From assembly GCA_038093975.1 (NCBI GenBank), contig JBBPTG010000086.1:50870-114869 (forward strand): 64,000 nucleotides of DNA. The letters run 5' to 3'. Under the pieces are notes generated by a model. It ran no database searches. It saw only the letters and a program-made list of their open reading frames with translations, and was not told the origin of the DNA. This stretch comes from Chalciporus piperatus (lineage: Eukaryota; Basidiomycota; Agaricomycetes; Boletales; Boletaceae). The position numbers and the translations under genes are program-made. Positions 1-10,167 of the stretch are shown in pieces (within the stretch, counting starts at the first letter, position 1; each line of letters opens with the position of its first letter).

Positions 1-711
1 GCAAAGAAGATGCTCATCCACCACGACAAGGTTCATCGAGGAACCAACCGCTCCTGACGACATCCTTGGACACGCTGCCATCCGCAAGGCACTCAAGCCT
101 CACGGCATCGGCGTTGCCACCGGTGAACATGCACACAATCGCATGGTCTTCAAGCAGCTTTTGCAAGCTGATGCTATCGACGTGTGTCAGATCGACTCCT
201 GCCGGTTGGCAGGTGTCAGCGAGGTCCTGAGCGTCCTCCTCATGGCAGCCAAGTATGCACGCGACCCATCAGCAGACCCCATACTAACCTAACTCGTCTC
301 TCAGATTCGGTGTCCCTGTCTGTCCACACGCCGGTGGTGTTGGTCTTTGCGAATACGTCATCCACTTGAGGTACGTCTTCACCCAGCATTCCCTTCGCTG
401 TTCGTCGAGACTCAAGGCTACGCTATCAGCTTGATCGACTACATCGCCGTCTCTGGCACGATGGAACGCAACGTCCTCGAGTTCGTGGATCACCTCCACG
501 AGCATTTCCTCTACCCTTGCTCGATCAACTCTCAAGGCCGCTACAACGTACCCTCGAATTCAGCTGAGGGCTACAGGTAACGTCCCTCTCTATTGGCCTG
601 GGATCGGAATTCATTCCATGACTTTACAGTATCGAGATGCACAAACAGAGCATAGCGGAATATGAGTGGCCACACGGTTCGTACTGGGTCGGTGCCAAGG
701 GCGGCAAGTAA
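1..711 (+). CDS. L-fuconate dehydratase (enolase superfamily), 3' part
   Basis: The window opens inside this gene. The readable exons are 31-252, 305-370, 430-576 and 630-711; the first 30 bases are the tail of an intron. The product contains FIEEPTAPDDILGHAAIRK, then GEHAHNRMVFKQLL, CQIDSCRLAG, CPHAGGVGLCEYV and VSGTMERNVLEFVDHLHEH, the C-terminal barrel of the mandelate-racemase/enolase superfamily as found in L-fuconate dehydratase (human ENOSF1-like). Family members use Mg2+ bound by acidic barrel residues and dehydrate L-fuconate in L-fucose breakdown. The IEEP, GEH and HAGG motifs of the active-site barrel are present. It ends ...HGSYWVGAKGGK. The substrate is inferred from the family only. 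Confidence 0.88.
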
Positions 712-1167
712 AGCGTTCAAAAAGCCCCGCCGAATTGTGAATATGTATCATTACTTTATTGTCAGCACTGAAAAACTAGAAGAGTTCCCGAAGCATAAGT
801 GTGCGAAGGAAATCCACTGACTCTCGAGGAATTTTAGGCTTACTTGGACGACACCTAATTCCCTCCTCCGATCGATGAGATCGCGGATTAAGATCACCGG
901 GGGGAACAATTGAGTACCGCGACTACGTATAATAATGAGGGACAACAGATCTCTTGTTCACGGATAAGTTGAACATGTAGCTGATTCGTATAGATATAGA
1001 GGAACTGCGAAAACAACGAAGAACAGCAAGAACGGGGGTTACACAGGAGAAGCAAGAAATGCGCTACATGATGTTGTATCATCGACAGAGCCAAGCATTA
1101 TTTATAAGCGCTAGATGGTTTGGTAACTCCCTATAAAATCCCATCGTTTAGCGTTCGTTGATGAGAA
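712..1167. other. intergenic, 3' ends of two convergent genes
   Basis: The L-fuconate dehydratase and TUP1 genes converge here. Only short random open frames are present and no RNA gene or repeat is evident. It probably holds both 3' untranslated regions. Confidence 0.6.
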
Positions 1168-3705
1168 TCAATCGGAATACGCACATATCCGCGCCTGCCA
1201 ATCACCACTTCCAGTGGCCAAAATACTGCCCGTGGGGCTGAGGTCTATTGATATAACTAGACAGAGGTCTCAGATCGGATATCACCGGCATGTTGATCAC
1301 TCACCAGAATTCTTGTGTCCCTGGAGCATACATTGCACAGTGGCAGAGTGTGAATCCCAGAACTGTACACCGCGGTCTTTCGACCCTGAAACAACCCATT
1401 GACCGTCATGAGATACAGCAACGGATAACACGTAGTCCTAATAAGAGTATATGAGTCCGCTCGTAACGGGTTATGCAGCAAGTGACGTACCGTGTGACCC
1501 ACGAAATTCATCGTGCACTGGCTGGACTTCTCTAGCTCTTTCTTGCCATTTGCAGTGGCTTCCTTTCGTTTGGCGCCGTTGACCAAGCCACTGACATCCC
1601 AATATTTCAGAGTCTTGTCCAAACTGCCGCTCACCAAACCCTTGCCGTCGGGCGTGAAAGCGACGCTGTATACACTGTCCCGGTGACCACGCAATCGTTC
1701 GATCAACATACCACTGGAGACGTCCCAAATGCGGACAACGGTATCGAGACTGCCCGCAGCAACAAGTTGTCCATTAGGAGATATGGCAACCGAGGTAACT
1801 CCCGCATCATTATTCAATGAATCGGGATCGTTGATAGTGAGCACTTTCGATGAACCGTCCAACATGTCCCAGATTCGAGCAGTTTTATCACCCGAACCAG
1901 AGACGATAAGACGACCATCCAGCGAGAAGTCGAGAGAATAAATTTCTTGCTGATGACCCTCGAAGACATTGCGGATGCGCTTCTTGGCAATATCCCAAAT
2001 CTAAAGAACAAACATCAGACATTCACTCGTCTTGAAAAGGGCCACTACGAACTCGGATTTGCTTATCCTCGGCGCCCGTGGCAAGGTACTTGCCATCGGG
2101 GCTGAAGCAAACACTGCGAATATACAAATCCCCAGCTTTCCCGGCGGATTCGTCAGCAAGGACACTGAAAGCATACGAAATGACTACTCCAGTGTTGACT
2201 TGAGATGAGGATTAATACATACCAAGTCTTCGCACCGGTTTTGGTATCATAGATCTGTGCTGTCCGGTTGCATCCGGTTGCTAGGAACTTGCCATCTGCG
2301 GAGAATCGCACACAACATACAACACTATTAACCCCAAAATGAGTTACACTCCTATGGCCTTGGCGAAGTCGTGCATTATCTTACCTCTCGTGCATAAGAG
2401 TGTGGACCAACGCCACATCAAGTACCCGCTTGACTTTTGGATTGAAGACTGCAAACCAATCACTGCCTTCCTTCTTCAATTCTGGTGGGACGTTGTGTGG
2501 GTCGAGGTCGTCCGGAAACTGACCCCCATTTGAGGAGCTGTTCACCGGGGCTAGTGCAGAAGAGGTTGAGGATTGCTCATTGGGACCGGCCGGTGGCGGA
2601 TTTCCAGGGCCAGGTGGGTATGGGGCATGTGCCGATGGGGGCGGAGGCAGACCAGGACCTTGGAAAGTAGGAGGTCCTGCTGGTGCGGGCAATTTGGGAG
2701 TTGGCCCAGGACCAAGAGAAGGACTATAATGATCTAATGAAGGTAGAGGGGGAGAAAAAGGAGTTCGATATCCATGAGGTGGCGGAGAACGTGCGGAGCC
2801 CGAAGAGAGATGTTTACCTGGACGGTCAGTCTTCATACGCTCTGTCTTGATGCGTTTTGGGTCCCTCGATTCGATGGGACGGTCACGCTCTCGATCGCGT
2901 TGCTCGCGCTCCCGATCTCTAATTTCGCGCTCACGCTCGCGATCAGCACGTTCGCGGTCTTTCTCCCGTTCGCGATCACGGTCCCGGTCTCGATCGCGAC
3001 CGTAATAGGGGTCATTGTAGGACCCAGGACCGGTGGCCGGTAGTCCTGCCGGTACAGATGGTGGGGCTGGAGGACCGGGAGGACCGACTGAGCCGGGGCC
3101 GACTGTCGGGTGAGGGGGGGCGGCAGCGGGAATTCCCTGACGAGCAGCGTGAAGTTCTGCTCGCAATCGGGAAAGTTCCTCTTCATATTGTTGTCGAATC
3201 TTTCCGTGTTGAGATTCAAGTTCATAGAGTGATTGACGAATGATATTCAGCTCATTGATGTGGGAGGTCACTACGGGTAAAAACAGATGAGGCCTTTCAA
3301 AGAAAGGATTGAAAAACACGCACCTTTCGATTCGAATTCGTCTCGTTGGTTCCTCATGAGGCCCAAATCGGACGTGAGAACTTCAAATTCCTGACGAATG
3401 TTATCAAAGGCCTCATTGAGCCGCGCGTGCGAGTGTTGACTTGGCCCCTGAGCGGGAGGAGCGGTAGGCTGGAGGCTCCTATGCTAAATGGCGAGAAAGA
3501 AGTGAGATGAATCGAGGGGAGAGTGAGAGGTGCGCAAGAAAGGACAACGCAGACCGGGGGTGAAATTTGCGCTGTGGAGTGCGCTAGCGAGGACATATGA
3601 GCCTCTGTGCGGGGGTATGTGGGGAATGTTGTATGTTTTTTGCACGAAGCGGGGAAGACGAGAAAGAGCAGAAGAGGGACTTACGTTGTAAATTGTGGAG
3701 GACAT
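1168..3705 (-). CDS. TUP1: general transcriptional corepressor Tup1
   Basis: Eight exons (3705-3685, 3483-3324, 3270-2385, 2324-2223, 2164-2053, 2000-1491, 1437-1305, 1256-1168) give 670 residues. Residues 1 to about 90 form the coiled Tup_N domain ([34 protein letters not shown]), which tetramerises Tup1 and binds Ssn6/Cyc8. A Pro-rich linker and an unusual run of alternating Arg-Asp and Arg-Glu pairs follow (residues about 120-190). The family hallmark [20 protein letters not shown] precedes the WD40 propeller from about residue 357 to the end ([55 protein letters not shown]). Known role: Ssn6-Tup1 is recruited by DNA-binding repressors and silences promoters in the nucleus. A paralogue lies head to head at 5172-6633. 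The 5' exon is only 7 codons and was chosen because it gives an in-frame ATG with a good GTAAG donor. Confidence 0.93.
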
Positions 3706-5171
3706 GAAGGAGGTTGGGAACGTCCGGGTGGGTGTTGATCATCGCCCTTTATAACAAATGGCTGTCTTGGACCCTGCACTTCGCATTCTTTTCCCACGTT
3801 TGGCGTTCCCGGCGGCATGTCCATTTCGGGAATGCTCACACAGCAGGCACCATCACGTGCCGAATAACATATCGGGTGTTAATTGTTTAAATTTGTCATC
3901 GAGTTCAGACCCCGCGAAGGTTCCTCGTGGCTGATTATCTTCCACGTTACTCTCCCGGTCCTCCGGTCGCCCTTTTCGGTCTCTCGTCATTCGCCGTTGA
4001 ACCAAACACGAGGCCATCGCTCCGCAAGGACAAAGGTTACCCACTTTATCACAGGGCTGTGAACGAGGCTCGCCATACCACAGTCGTCGTCCCCGCTATC
4101 GGACTGACCATTGTTCTCACTAGCGTCGTTGCGTGGAGTTAGTCACCGAATCTTGATCGGGTCTATCTCCCGATTCTCATCTTCGCACGGCACTAGTACT
4201 TTTCCTTGTCGTCTCGGTCGCTGTTTGCTCGGCCACCGTCGGCCATCCCTGTTAACCCCCGACTTGTGGGATTAATGCTGCCCCTCGCCGCCCTTCTCCT
4301 TCGAGCTCAGTCTATGTCATGTTGATACGGTCGCCACGGCTCCGCATCTAAATTTGTTCTATTGAATCTATTCCATCAGTTGATGGATCTGTCATGTCTT
4401 GCACTTTGGTATCCCTCACTGTTCATGCTCCTGACCAGCATCGGACCAGGCCGGTCATCACTTTCATTGTTTCAGTTCCACTTCCATGTCGATCGTGCCA
4501 TCCCTCTGCCCTGGACAGAATTCTTATCCTTGGATAAGCACTTCAGAAATTCGTTCGAAACTTACGTAGATGAAGAATTCCTTCTCGTCGACGTGGTATA
4601 TACAGATTCGTTTGGGGTACTTGAGTACGTCCCTTTGGAGCTTGGTCGTACGGACCCTGACCAACCCTCGAACCGACACATGTGGGCTGCCACCTCCTAT
4701 GAACCTACGCTTCGTCTCCATTGTCGATCGTGCTTACGACCCATCAAGCACGGCTAGATAGAGAGGGTGACACGATGGCATCATTATATATCCGTGGGTT
4801 AGCTCGATATCACCAAATCTATCCACGGTCTAGAACGTCGTGCCAGCCCGACATAACGTGGTCTACTCAAGGGTTCTACTTAAGAAGTCAAATGTCGTGG
4901 TTCAATGTCTCTCCCTTTGCCCCAGATTTGCCACATTACTTCAAACAATCTGGTAAGACCTTTACACTACCTTTACTCTCAACTTTCTCATAATGCCGTC
5001 TTTGTTCAACCCTACAGTATATAGGCAACACAGAACATTCGCCCGTTGCTCCTCGGTTAAACGTGCCCAGCTTGAACCAAGTGAGTCGCACCAGGCTGCT
5101 CTCGTTGACTATCCTACGTCGTCTGTGCCTGACGTACTCCCCAGTTGAACAGAGTTGAACACTGACACCTC
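3706..5171. promoter_or_regulatory. divergent intergenic region between the two TUP1 genes
   Basis: About 1.5 kb separate the start codons of TUP1 (minus) and its paralogue (plus), so both promoters must lie here. The longest open frame (4362-4757, plus) resembles nothing I know and shows no Tup_N-like sequence. No TATA box or repeat stands out. Confidence 0.45.
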
Positions 5172-6633
5172 ATGTCGTCCAGTTTAGACCCCTCGACAGC
5201 CCCACCCGACTTCGTCAGTGAAGGGAATGGATGGCTTGCTGTCTTCAATTCCAAGGCCACACGTCCTATGAACGTTCAACTCCGCTCGAGTTATACTCAA
5301 ACCGGGTGCGTCTTCTGCTGAATTACGAGGACTTCCATGTTCGTTGGAGCTCATTTTATTGCCTTGTTTCAAACCGATCAGGGTCGTCTGTTGCGTCAAA
5401 TTCTCCGCGGATGGATCGCTCCTCGCAGTTGGCACGGACAATGCTGTTGTCTTGTACAACTTGAACATTGTTCAGCAAACAAAGTTGACGTGGGTCCTCT
5501 TTGTTACAGGCTTTGTCCGTCTATTCATCGAGCACTCTTTGATCTAGCTTCCTCCTTGGAGCCGAACAGGAGGGGCGAAAGGCCAATCATGCTCGAAGCG
5601 TCGTCATAAGTCCAGATAACAAATTGCTTGTTGCGGGTGCGGAGGACAAGTACATTCGAGTAAGCGAACCGCGAGTCTGATGCACTGGTGACGCTCATCC
5701 TAGTACGTTGATAGGTCTGGAGCATCGAAACCCACGACTTCCTTCGAACTCTGAGCGGACACAGCGGCGAAATCTATGCGCTATCGTTCACGTGCGATTC
5801 TCGAACCTTGTTCTCCGCATCGGGAGATCTTACGGTTCGCATGTGGGACGCAACACAGTTCTCAGCTGACGTTACCGAAGTGCCCGAACCCAATTGCCGT
5901 GTTCTTCGTCCTCCAAGTCCAGAAGCGAAGTCGTCGGAACTCGTTTTTACCTCAGTCTCGGTCGATGCAACTGGTTCATTCGTGGCCGCGGGATCCCTTG
6001 ATGGCCTCATCAGAGTATGGGATGTACGCCCGGATTCGACGAAAGAAGAGCCTGTCGGTGTGCTCCACGGACATTCGAAAGGAGTTTATGACGTCCAGTT
6101 CTTGTCTGGTGACATGGGGAGCTATCTCGTGAGTGCGAGCATGGATAAAACTTTGAAGCGTTGGAAGATCTTGCCAGACGAGGAGCGATTCGAATGTACG
6201 AAGACGTTCAGTGACAGTGGACACGAGGCATGACCATCTGATTGTACGAGAAACCGTGGAAGCTAACACGTCGTTCTCGCAGGATGCCGTCCTGTCAGCA
6301 TCTGTGTTGCAAGTAGGCAGGGAACAGCTTCTCGCATCATCATCTCGAGATAGGACTGTTCGGCTCTGGGACTTGAAGACTGGAGTCCCTTATCTCATGA
6401 TTCAAGGACACACAAACACTGGTGAGTAATTCTCGTCGTGATCCACGCCATTGTCATTGTCTGACGTGCATTGCGCCCCCTTGAAAGTCACCTCGGTCGA
6501 CCTCAGTAGCGTTGGATCTCTTTTGGCTTCTGGGAGCGGTGACCGCGAAGTGCGAATCTGTGAGTTCCGTTTCAAAGTCTGTCAACTCTTCGCTGACTTT
6601 GGCTTCACTTCAGGGGAGTATAATCTCCATTAA
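5172..6633 (+). CDS. short Tup1 paralogue, WD40 propeller only
   Basis: Seven exons (5172-5305, 5382-5489, 5548-5659, 5715-6227, 6283-6421, 6488-6559, 6614-6633) give 365 residues. After 14 residues comes DFVSEGNGWLAVFNSKATRP, the counterpart of the Tup1 pre-propeller motif, and then a WD40 propeller (VVCCVKFSADGSLLAVG, AGAEDKYIRVWS, GHSGEIYALSF, GHSKGVYDVQF, SSSRDRTVRLWDL, ASGSGDREVRIWEYNLH). The Tup_N domain, Pro-rich linker and RD/RE region of full Tup1 are absent. Exon lengths nearly match those of TUP1 (112/112, 513/510, 139/133) and intron phases agree, so this is a true gene duplicate. It could compete with Tup1 for WD40 partners but lacks the Ssn6/tetramer part; that role is inference. 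Intron 4 appears to use a GC donor. Confidence 0.85.
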
Positions 6634-6804
6634 TGTCACCATGTCAGCGTCTTCTCGAGCGGGCAGACATTAGTTTCGAGTGACTCTATGATACCTTTGG
6701 AATATACCCTTGCCTGTCTTCGCTTACCTAATTGATTACCGGAGTCCTTTCACTTCCAAGTACAATATATGGGCTTGGATTGTACGCTGTTGTAGTCATC
6801 CAGC

Positions 6805-7775
6805 ATGGTCCTCGTGCTCATCATTGGCGACATTCACATCCCTCATCGTGCACACGATCTTCCCGCCAAGTTCCGCAAACTCTTGGTTCCAGGAAAGATC
6901 CAACAAATACTATGCACAGGCAATGTCTGTGACCGAGAAACATACGAATACCTACGCACCATCGCGGGCGATGTGTGTGTTGTAAGAGGTGACTATGACG
7001 AGGTATGTCCTCACACTCCTCGGGACTCGTCTCGGAGGGTGCAATGGTATGAGGGCGATGCTGACGCAAGGACCCCTCGCACTAGAATGCAAGCTTCCCC
7101 CCGTCTGCGACGGTCGTACACGCCCCAATACGGATTGGTGTCATACATGGTCACCAATGTGTACCTACAGGAGATCTCGATGTGCTTAGTGCCATGGCAC
7201 GACAGATGGACGTGGACGTGTTGGTCTCGGGGCATACGCATACGTCAGTAGGTTCTCTCCTTGCCCCCATCTCGCGTGTACACACACACTCGCGCTCACA
7301 CACTCACCCTGGATCGTGGTCTCGCGCTGAGTTCTGAATGCTGAGAGTGGAATGTGTTTTTTGTTCATAGGTTTCAAGCGATAGAGTATGATGGACGGTT
7401 CTTTGTCAATCCAGGTTCAGCGACAGGTGCATGGACGGGTCTACATAACGGGTACGCGTCCCTTCTTCCTCGCACTCCCCACCCCCACCCCCACCCCCAC
7501 CCCTCACACCCACTGATGTCCGACCCCCCAGCGACCCAACGCCCTCATTCGCACTCATGGACATCCAAGGCCCCGTCGTCGTCACCTACGTCTACCAACT
7601 CGTCGAAGGCGAAGTCCGAGTAGAAAAGATCGAATATCGAAAAGAAGCAGAGGCAGCGAAACCACCCGTCGCTGCGCCTCTCTCTCAGTCGAATTCGATG
7701 TACTCGAGCGCAAGTGGGGGGTTTGGACAGTCGGGGCCGAGTAGCCCGCAAGCAGCGACGCAGGGGGTGTGGTAG
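6805..7775 (+). CDS. VPS29: retromer subunit Vps29
   Basis: Four exons (6805-7002, 7086-7243, 7371-7451, 7532-7775) give 226 residues. The protein starts [20 protein letters not shown] and carries the calcineurin-like phosphoesterase fold motifs [35 protein letters not shown] and NPGSATGAW, all typical of Vps29. In the family this fold is a protein scaffold rather than an active phosphatase; it joins Vps35 and Vps26 in retromer, which recycles receptors from endosomes to the Golgi. The last 40 residues are a Ser/Gln-rich tail beyond the conserved domain. It starts 171 bp after the TUP1 paralogue. Intron 3 contains a C-rich tandem repeat. Confidence 0.95.
7476..7503 (+). repeat. CCCCAC tandem repeat in VPS29 intron 3
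   Basis: Roughly four to five units of CCCCCA/CCCCAC lie within the third intron of VPS29, close to its acceptor. It works as a pyrimidine-rich tract and is likely length-variable. Confidence 0.7.
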
Positions 7776-8098
7776 GGGCTTGTGTGAGGAGCTGTTGTTG
7801 TTATTCTAGTTTCGCGTGTTTCATGCATTCATTGATCAGATCCATTCAGACTCGGAGGCTTTGCTCTTCGTGACCACTTTTTCGATTGTGAATGATGCTC
7901 GTTGTCATCTAATATATATTGTGGCTCGGATGATCATCTCCGTCCAGGATACATGCGGCAAGGTAAAAGAGTGGAACGCTGAAGCAGAGCCTGCTGGGGT
8001 GAGAAAGTCAGATGCAGAACCAGTTGCTGCACGGTGAAATGTGTCTCGACGCGTCAGTGAGTTCATGTGGGCCTCGAGCAAAAAATGAGCAAAAGAAA
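7776..8098. other. intergenic
   Basis: This short spacer follows VPS29 and holds its 3' region and, near 8080, the A-run that ends the histidine tRNA on the other strand. I see no gene in it. Confidence 0.5.
8080..8085 (-). terminator. RNA polymerase III terminator
   Basis: A run of six A on the plus strand reads as TTTTTT on the minus strand, 13 bases beyond the mature 3' end of the histidine tRNA. This is the standard Pol III stop signal. Confidence 0.7.
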
Positions 8099-8181
8099 TG
8101 TCCCTGGCAGGAATTGAACCTGCGGCGCCACGGTTCTGTGCAATCCACAACGTGGCGATTTAACCACTAATCGACAAGGAC
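8099..8181 (-). tRNA. tRNA-His (GUG) with an 11-nt intron
   Basis: The minus strand folds as a cloverleaf: acceptor GTCCTTG/CAGGGAC with one G-U pair and discriminator A; D arm with TTAGTGGTTAA; anticodon stem CCACG/CGTGG; loop TTGTGG with anticodon GTG at 8148-8146; T arm GCAGG-TTCAATT-CCTGC. Twelve bases between G37 and the 3' anticodon stem contain base 38 plus an 11-nt intron at the canonical position. Without the intron it is 72 nt, to which a 5' G would be added after transcription as in other eukaryotic tRNA-His. A Pol III T-run follows. Confidence 0.88.
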
Positions 8182-8422
8182 TTGTTAGTTCTGGCCGCAA
8201 AACCCACAGCCGGTCGTGTAATTGCAGTGCGGTCTAGAAACGGTGGGTGGAGTGTGGCGCTCGAGAGTTGGACAAGGGAATGCTCTTTGCCAATACATCA
8301 CGAGCATGTATAGTCTGGTGTAAAAGAGATATCACAATTGTTCGGAGTGAGCTCTACAAGCCAATCGTACCTCGTAGTGACGCAACAGATACTGAGTCCC
8401 AGAACCCGCAGAGTGACTGGCT

Positions 8423-9715
8423 CTAGAGTTCTTCTCCCCTCGCCTCGGCTTCTAATATTTCGCGCTCTAGTCTTGCACGTTCAGCTTCCCGTAGCCGTAG
8501 AAGGGTGATGGCTTCGAAATCCAAGGCGCTGGCTGTAGGTTTGCTTGGCTCGGGTGGTGGGGGCGTAGCAGGGAATGTGGTAGGCTATGCGAACGAGCAG
8601 GGGTCAGCACAAAAAAGGTGGCACCAAACGAAAAGTAGAAACGTACGAATGTTGAAAACTTGCCAGTCGATTCGTTGACTCCTGGAACGCCATTCGGAGG
8701 TGTTGTAGGTGGGGGGTTGGATTTAGGTTTTCCACCAAGCTCGCCCCGGTCACGCAACCAGCCTAGTATTGGTGGTTCTGAACCTGCAGCCCATGAGACA
8801 TCCATGCCTTGTTCTTTGAGCGTGGGTCCACTTGAAACCATTCCAAAGGGGGAGCTTATTTGAGCGAAGGGCACCACGGCCGTGACGACCATATCTCCTT
8901 CGTCGTCCACGCCATTTCCCTGTTTCTTCTTCTTACTTGCCTTCTTGGGCTTAATCGACAATACAACAGCTCCCTCGTCGATCTCCCCAAAACGCTTCAG
9001 ATGTGCTGCCAATGCAGACGCCGTACCGAGTGACGGGAACGCCGAAAGCGTGAACTTGACCCGAATGGTAGTATCGTAGGGTCCAAGTGGCGGGGGCGCA
9101 TTCTCCTCCTCCTCTACCTCCGTTCTCGTTTCTTCAACCTTTGCTCTCGCCAGTTCTTCCCGTTGCTTCTCTCTCTCCTCCCTTATCCTCCTACCCGCTT
9201 CCTTGATTCGATCGTTCTCGGTCTCCCTCGCAGCCTTTTCCTTCTGCTGGCCCATACGCGCTTTCTTGAACTCGCGTTCACGTTCTTCGAGTTCGGTGAC
9301 GAGAGCCTTTCGTTTGTTATCGTAGGCTGCAAAGCGCGTCTTTTTGGCTGCTGCAAGTCGGAGTTGGGCATCGAGCGCGAGACGCCGTAGTGGGTCGAGC
9401 AGGAGCGTTGACGCTACTGTGAGGGCATGAAACTTTTGCGCTGTCGGTCATCGCCTCTAGATTAGCAAACGTCTCTCTCTCTATCGGAGCGAGAATTAAA
9501 ATTGACGGACCTGCATTGGGGTCATTCCGGTTCTAAGAGAGTGTAAGAAACTAGGTAAAGGACGAGGTATGTTAGAAAGCACGTACGCGATCGGGGTGAA
9601 CTTTGAGTGACCGCGTGCGGTATGCGGTACGAATCTCAGCGTCGGTGGCTTCTTGGGAAACATCCAAAAGCTCGTATGGGTTCTCTTCAGGTTCTGTGGG
9701 GGCTGCGGGTGCCAT
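8423..9715 (-). CDS. DnaJ-domain protein with RRM, DNAJC17/Cwf23-like
   Basis: Four exons (9715-9587, 9532-9511, 9440-8647, 8584-8423) give 368 residues. The J domain occupies about residues 12-80 (NPYELLDVSQEATDAEIRTA, with the HPD motif in LKVHPDR). A long charged coiled segment follows (about 90-160, rich in Arg, Glu and Lys), then an RRM-like fold (TIRVKFTLSAFPSLGTASAL, FGEIDEGAVVLSIKP) and a charged C-terminus. This order matches DNAJC17 and yeast Cwf23, which act with the spliceosome in the nucleus. The start codon is 151 bp from that of the divergent bL33m gene, so the two probably share a promoter. The spliceosomal role is inferred from the family. Confidence 0.85.
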
Positions 9716-9866
9716 GTCGTGGATATGATGATATTATCTGTGAAGCCAGGTGATGGTCAGTGGTAAAGGCTCCTTGGAGCTTCAGCTATGCAGCCCAGGT
9801 TTGATTACCAAATACGGAACTGCTTCACTTGGTTTTCGTTTCTGAACTTCGTCGACGACAATAATA
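9716..9866. promoter_or_regulatory. shared bidirectional promoter region
   Basis: Only 151 bp separate the ATG codons of the DnaJ/RRM gene (minus) and the bL33m gene (plus). Both promoters and 5' leaders must fit here. No TATA box is evident. Confidence 0.6.
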
Positions 9867-10167
9867 ATGGCGAAAGGTGGAAAGGCGAGGTGCGTAGAGG
9901 TCTGCTACTATCCATCCTTATAGACGGTCTGACGTCTTTGAATTGCAGAACCATCATCGTGCGGATGATTTCGACCGCTCAGACTGGTTTCTTCTATACC
10001 ACTCAACGAGTCCGGATGTTGGCTCCGAAACTATCAGCGGTGAAGTATGATCCCATCGGTGCGTGATCATTTCACACAGTCTTTTTCATCCAAGCTTGTG
10101 TTCATGCCTTGCAACGACAGTGAAACGGAGAGTACTTTTCGTGGAGAGTCGGAAGACGAGGAAATAG
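9867..10167 (+). CDS. mitochondrial large-subunit ribosomal protein bL33m
   Basis: This gene is easy to miss because its three exons are tiny (9867-9889, 9949-10058, 10121-10167). Spliced they give 59 residues: MAKGGKAR, TIIVRMISTAQTGFF, YTTQRVRMLAPKLSAVKYDP and VKRRVLFVESRKTRK. Length and sequence fit bacterial-type L33 in its mitochondrial form (yeast Mrpl39). L33 binds 23S-type rRNA near the exit site of the mitoribosome. The protein is strongly basic, as expected. All three joins have GT..AG ends and consistent phases. No separate targeting peptide is visible, as in other short bL33m proteins. Confidence 0.9.

Noticed and set aside
4362..4757. 131-codon plus frame upstream of the TUP1 paralogue
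   Set aside because: It was considered as a source of a Tup_N domain or upstream exon. No coiled coil or Tup_N sequence is present and no in-phase splice to 5172 was found.
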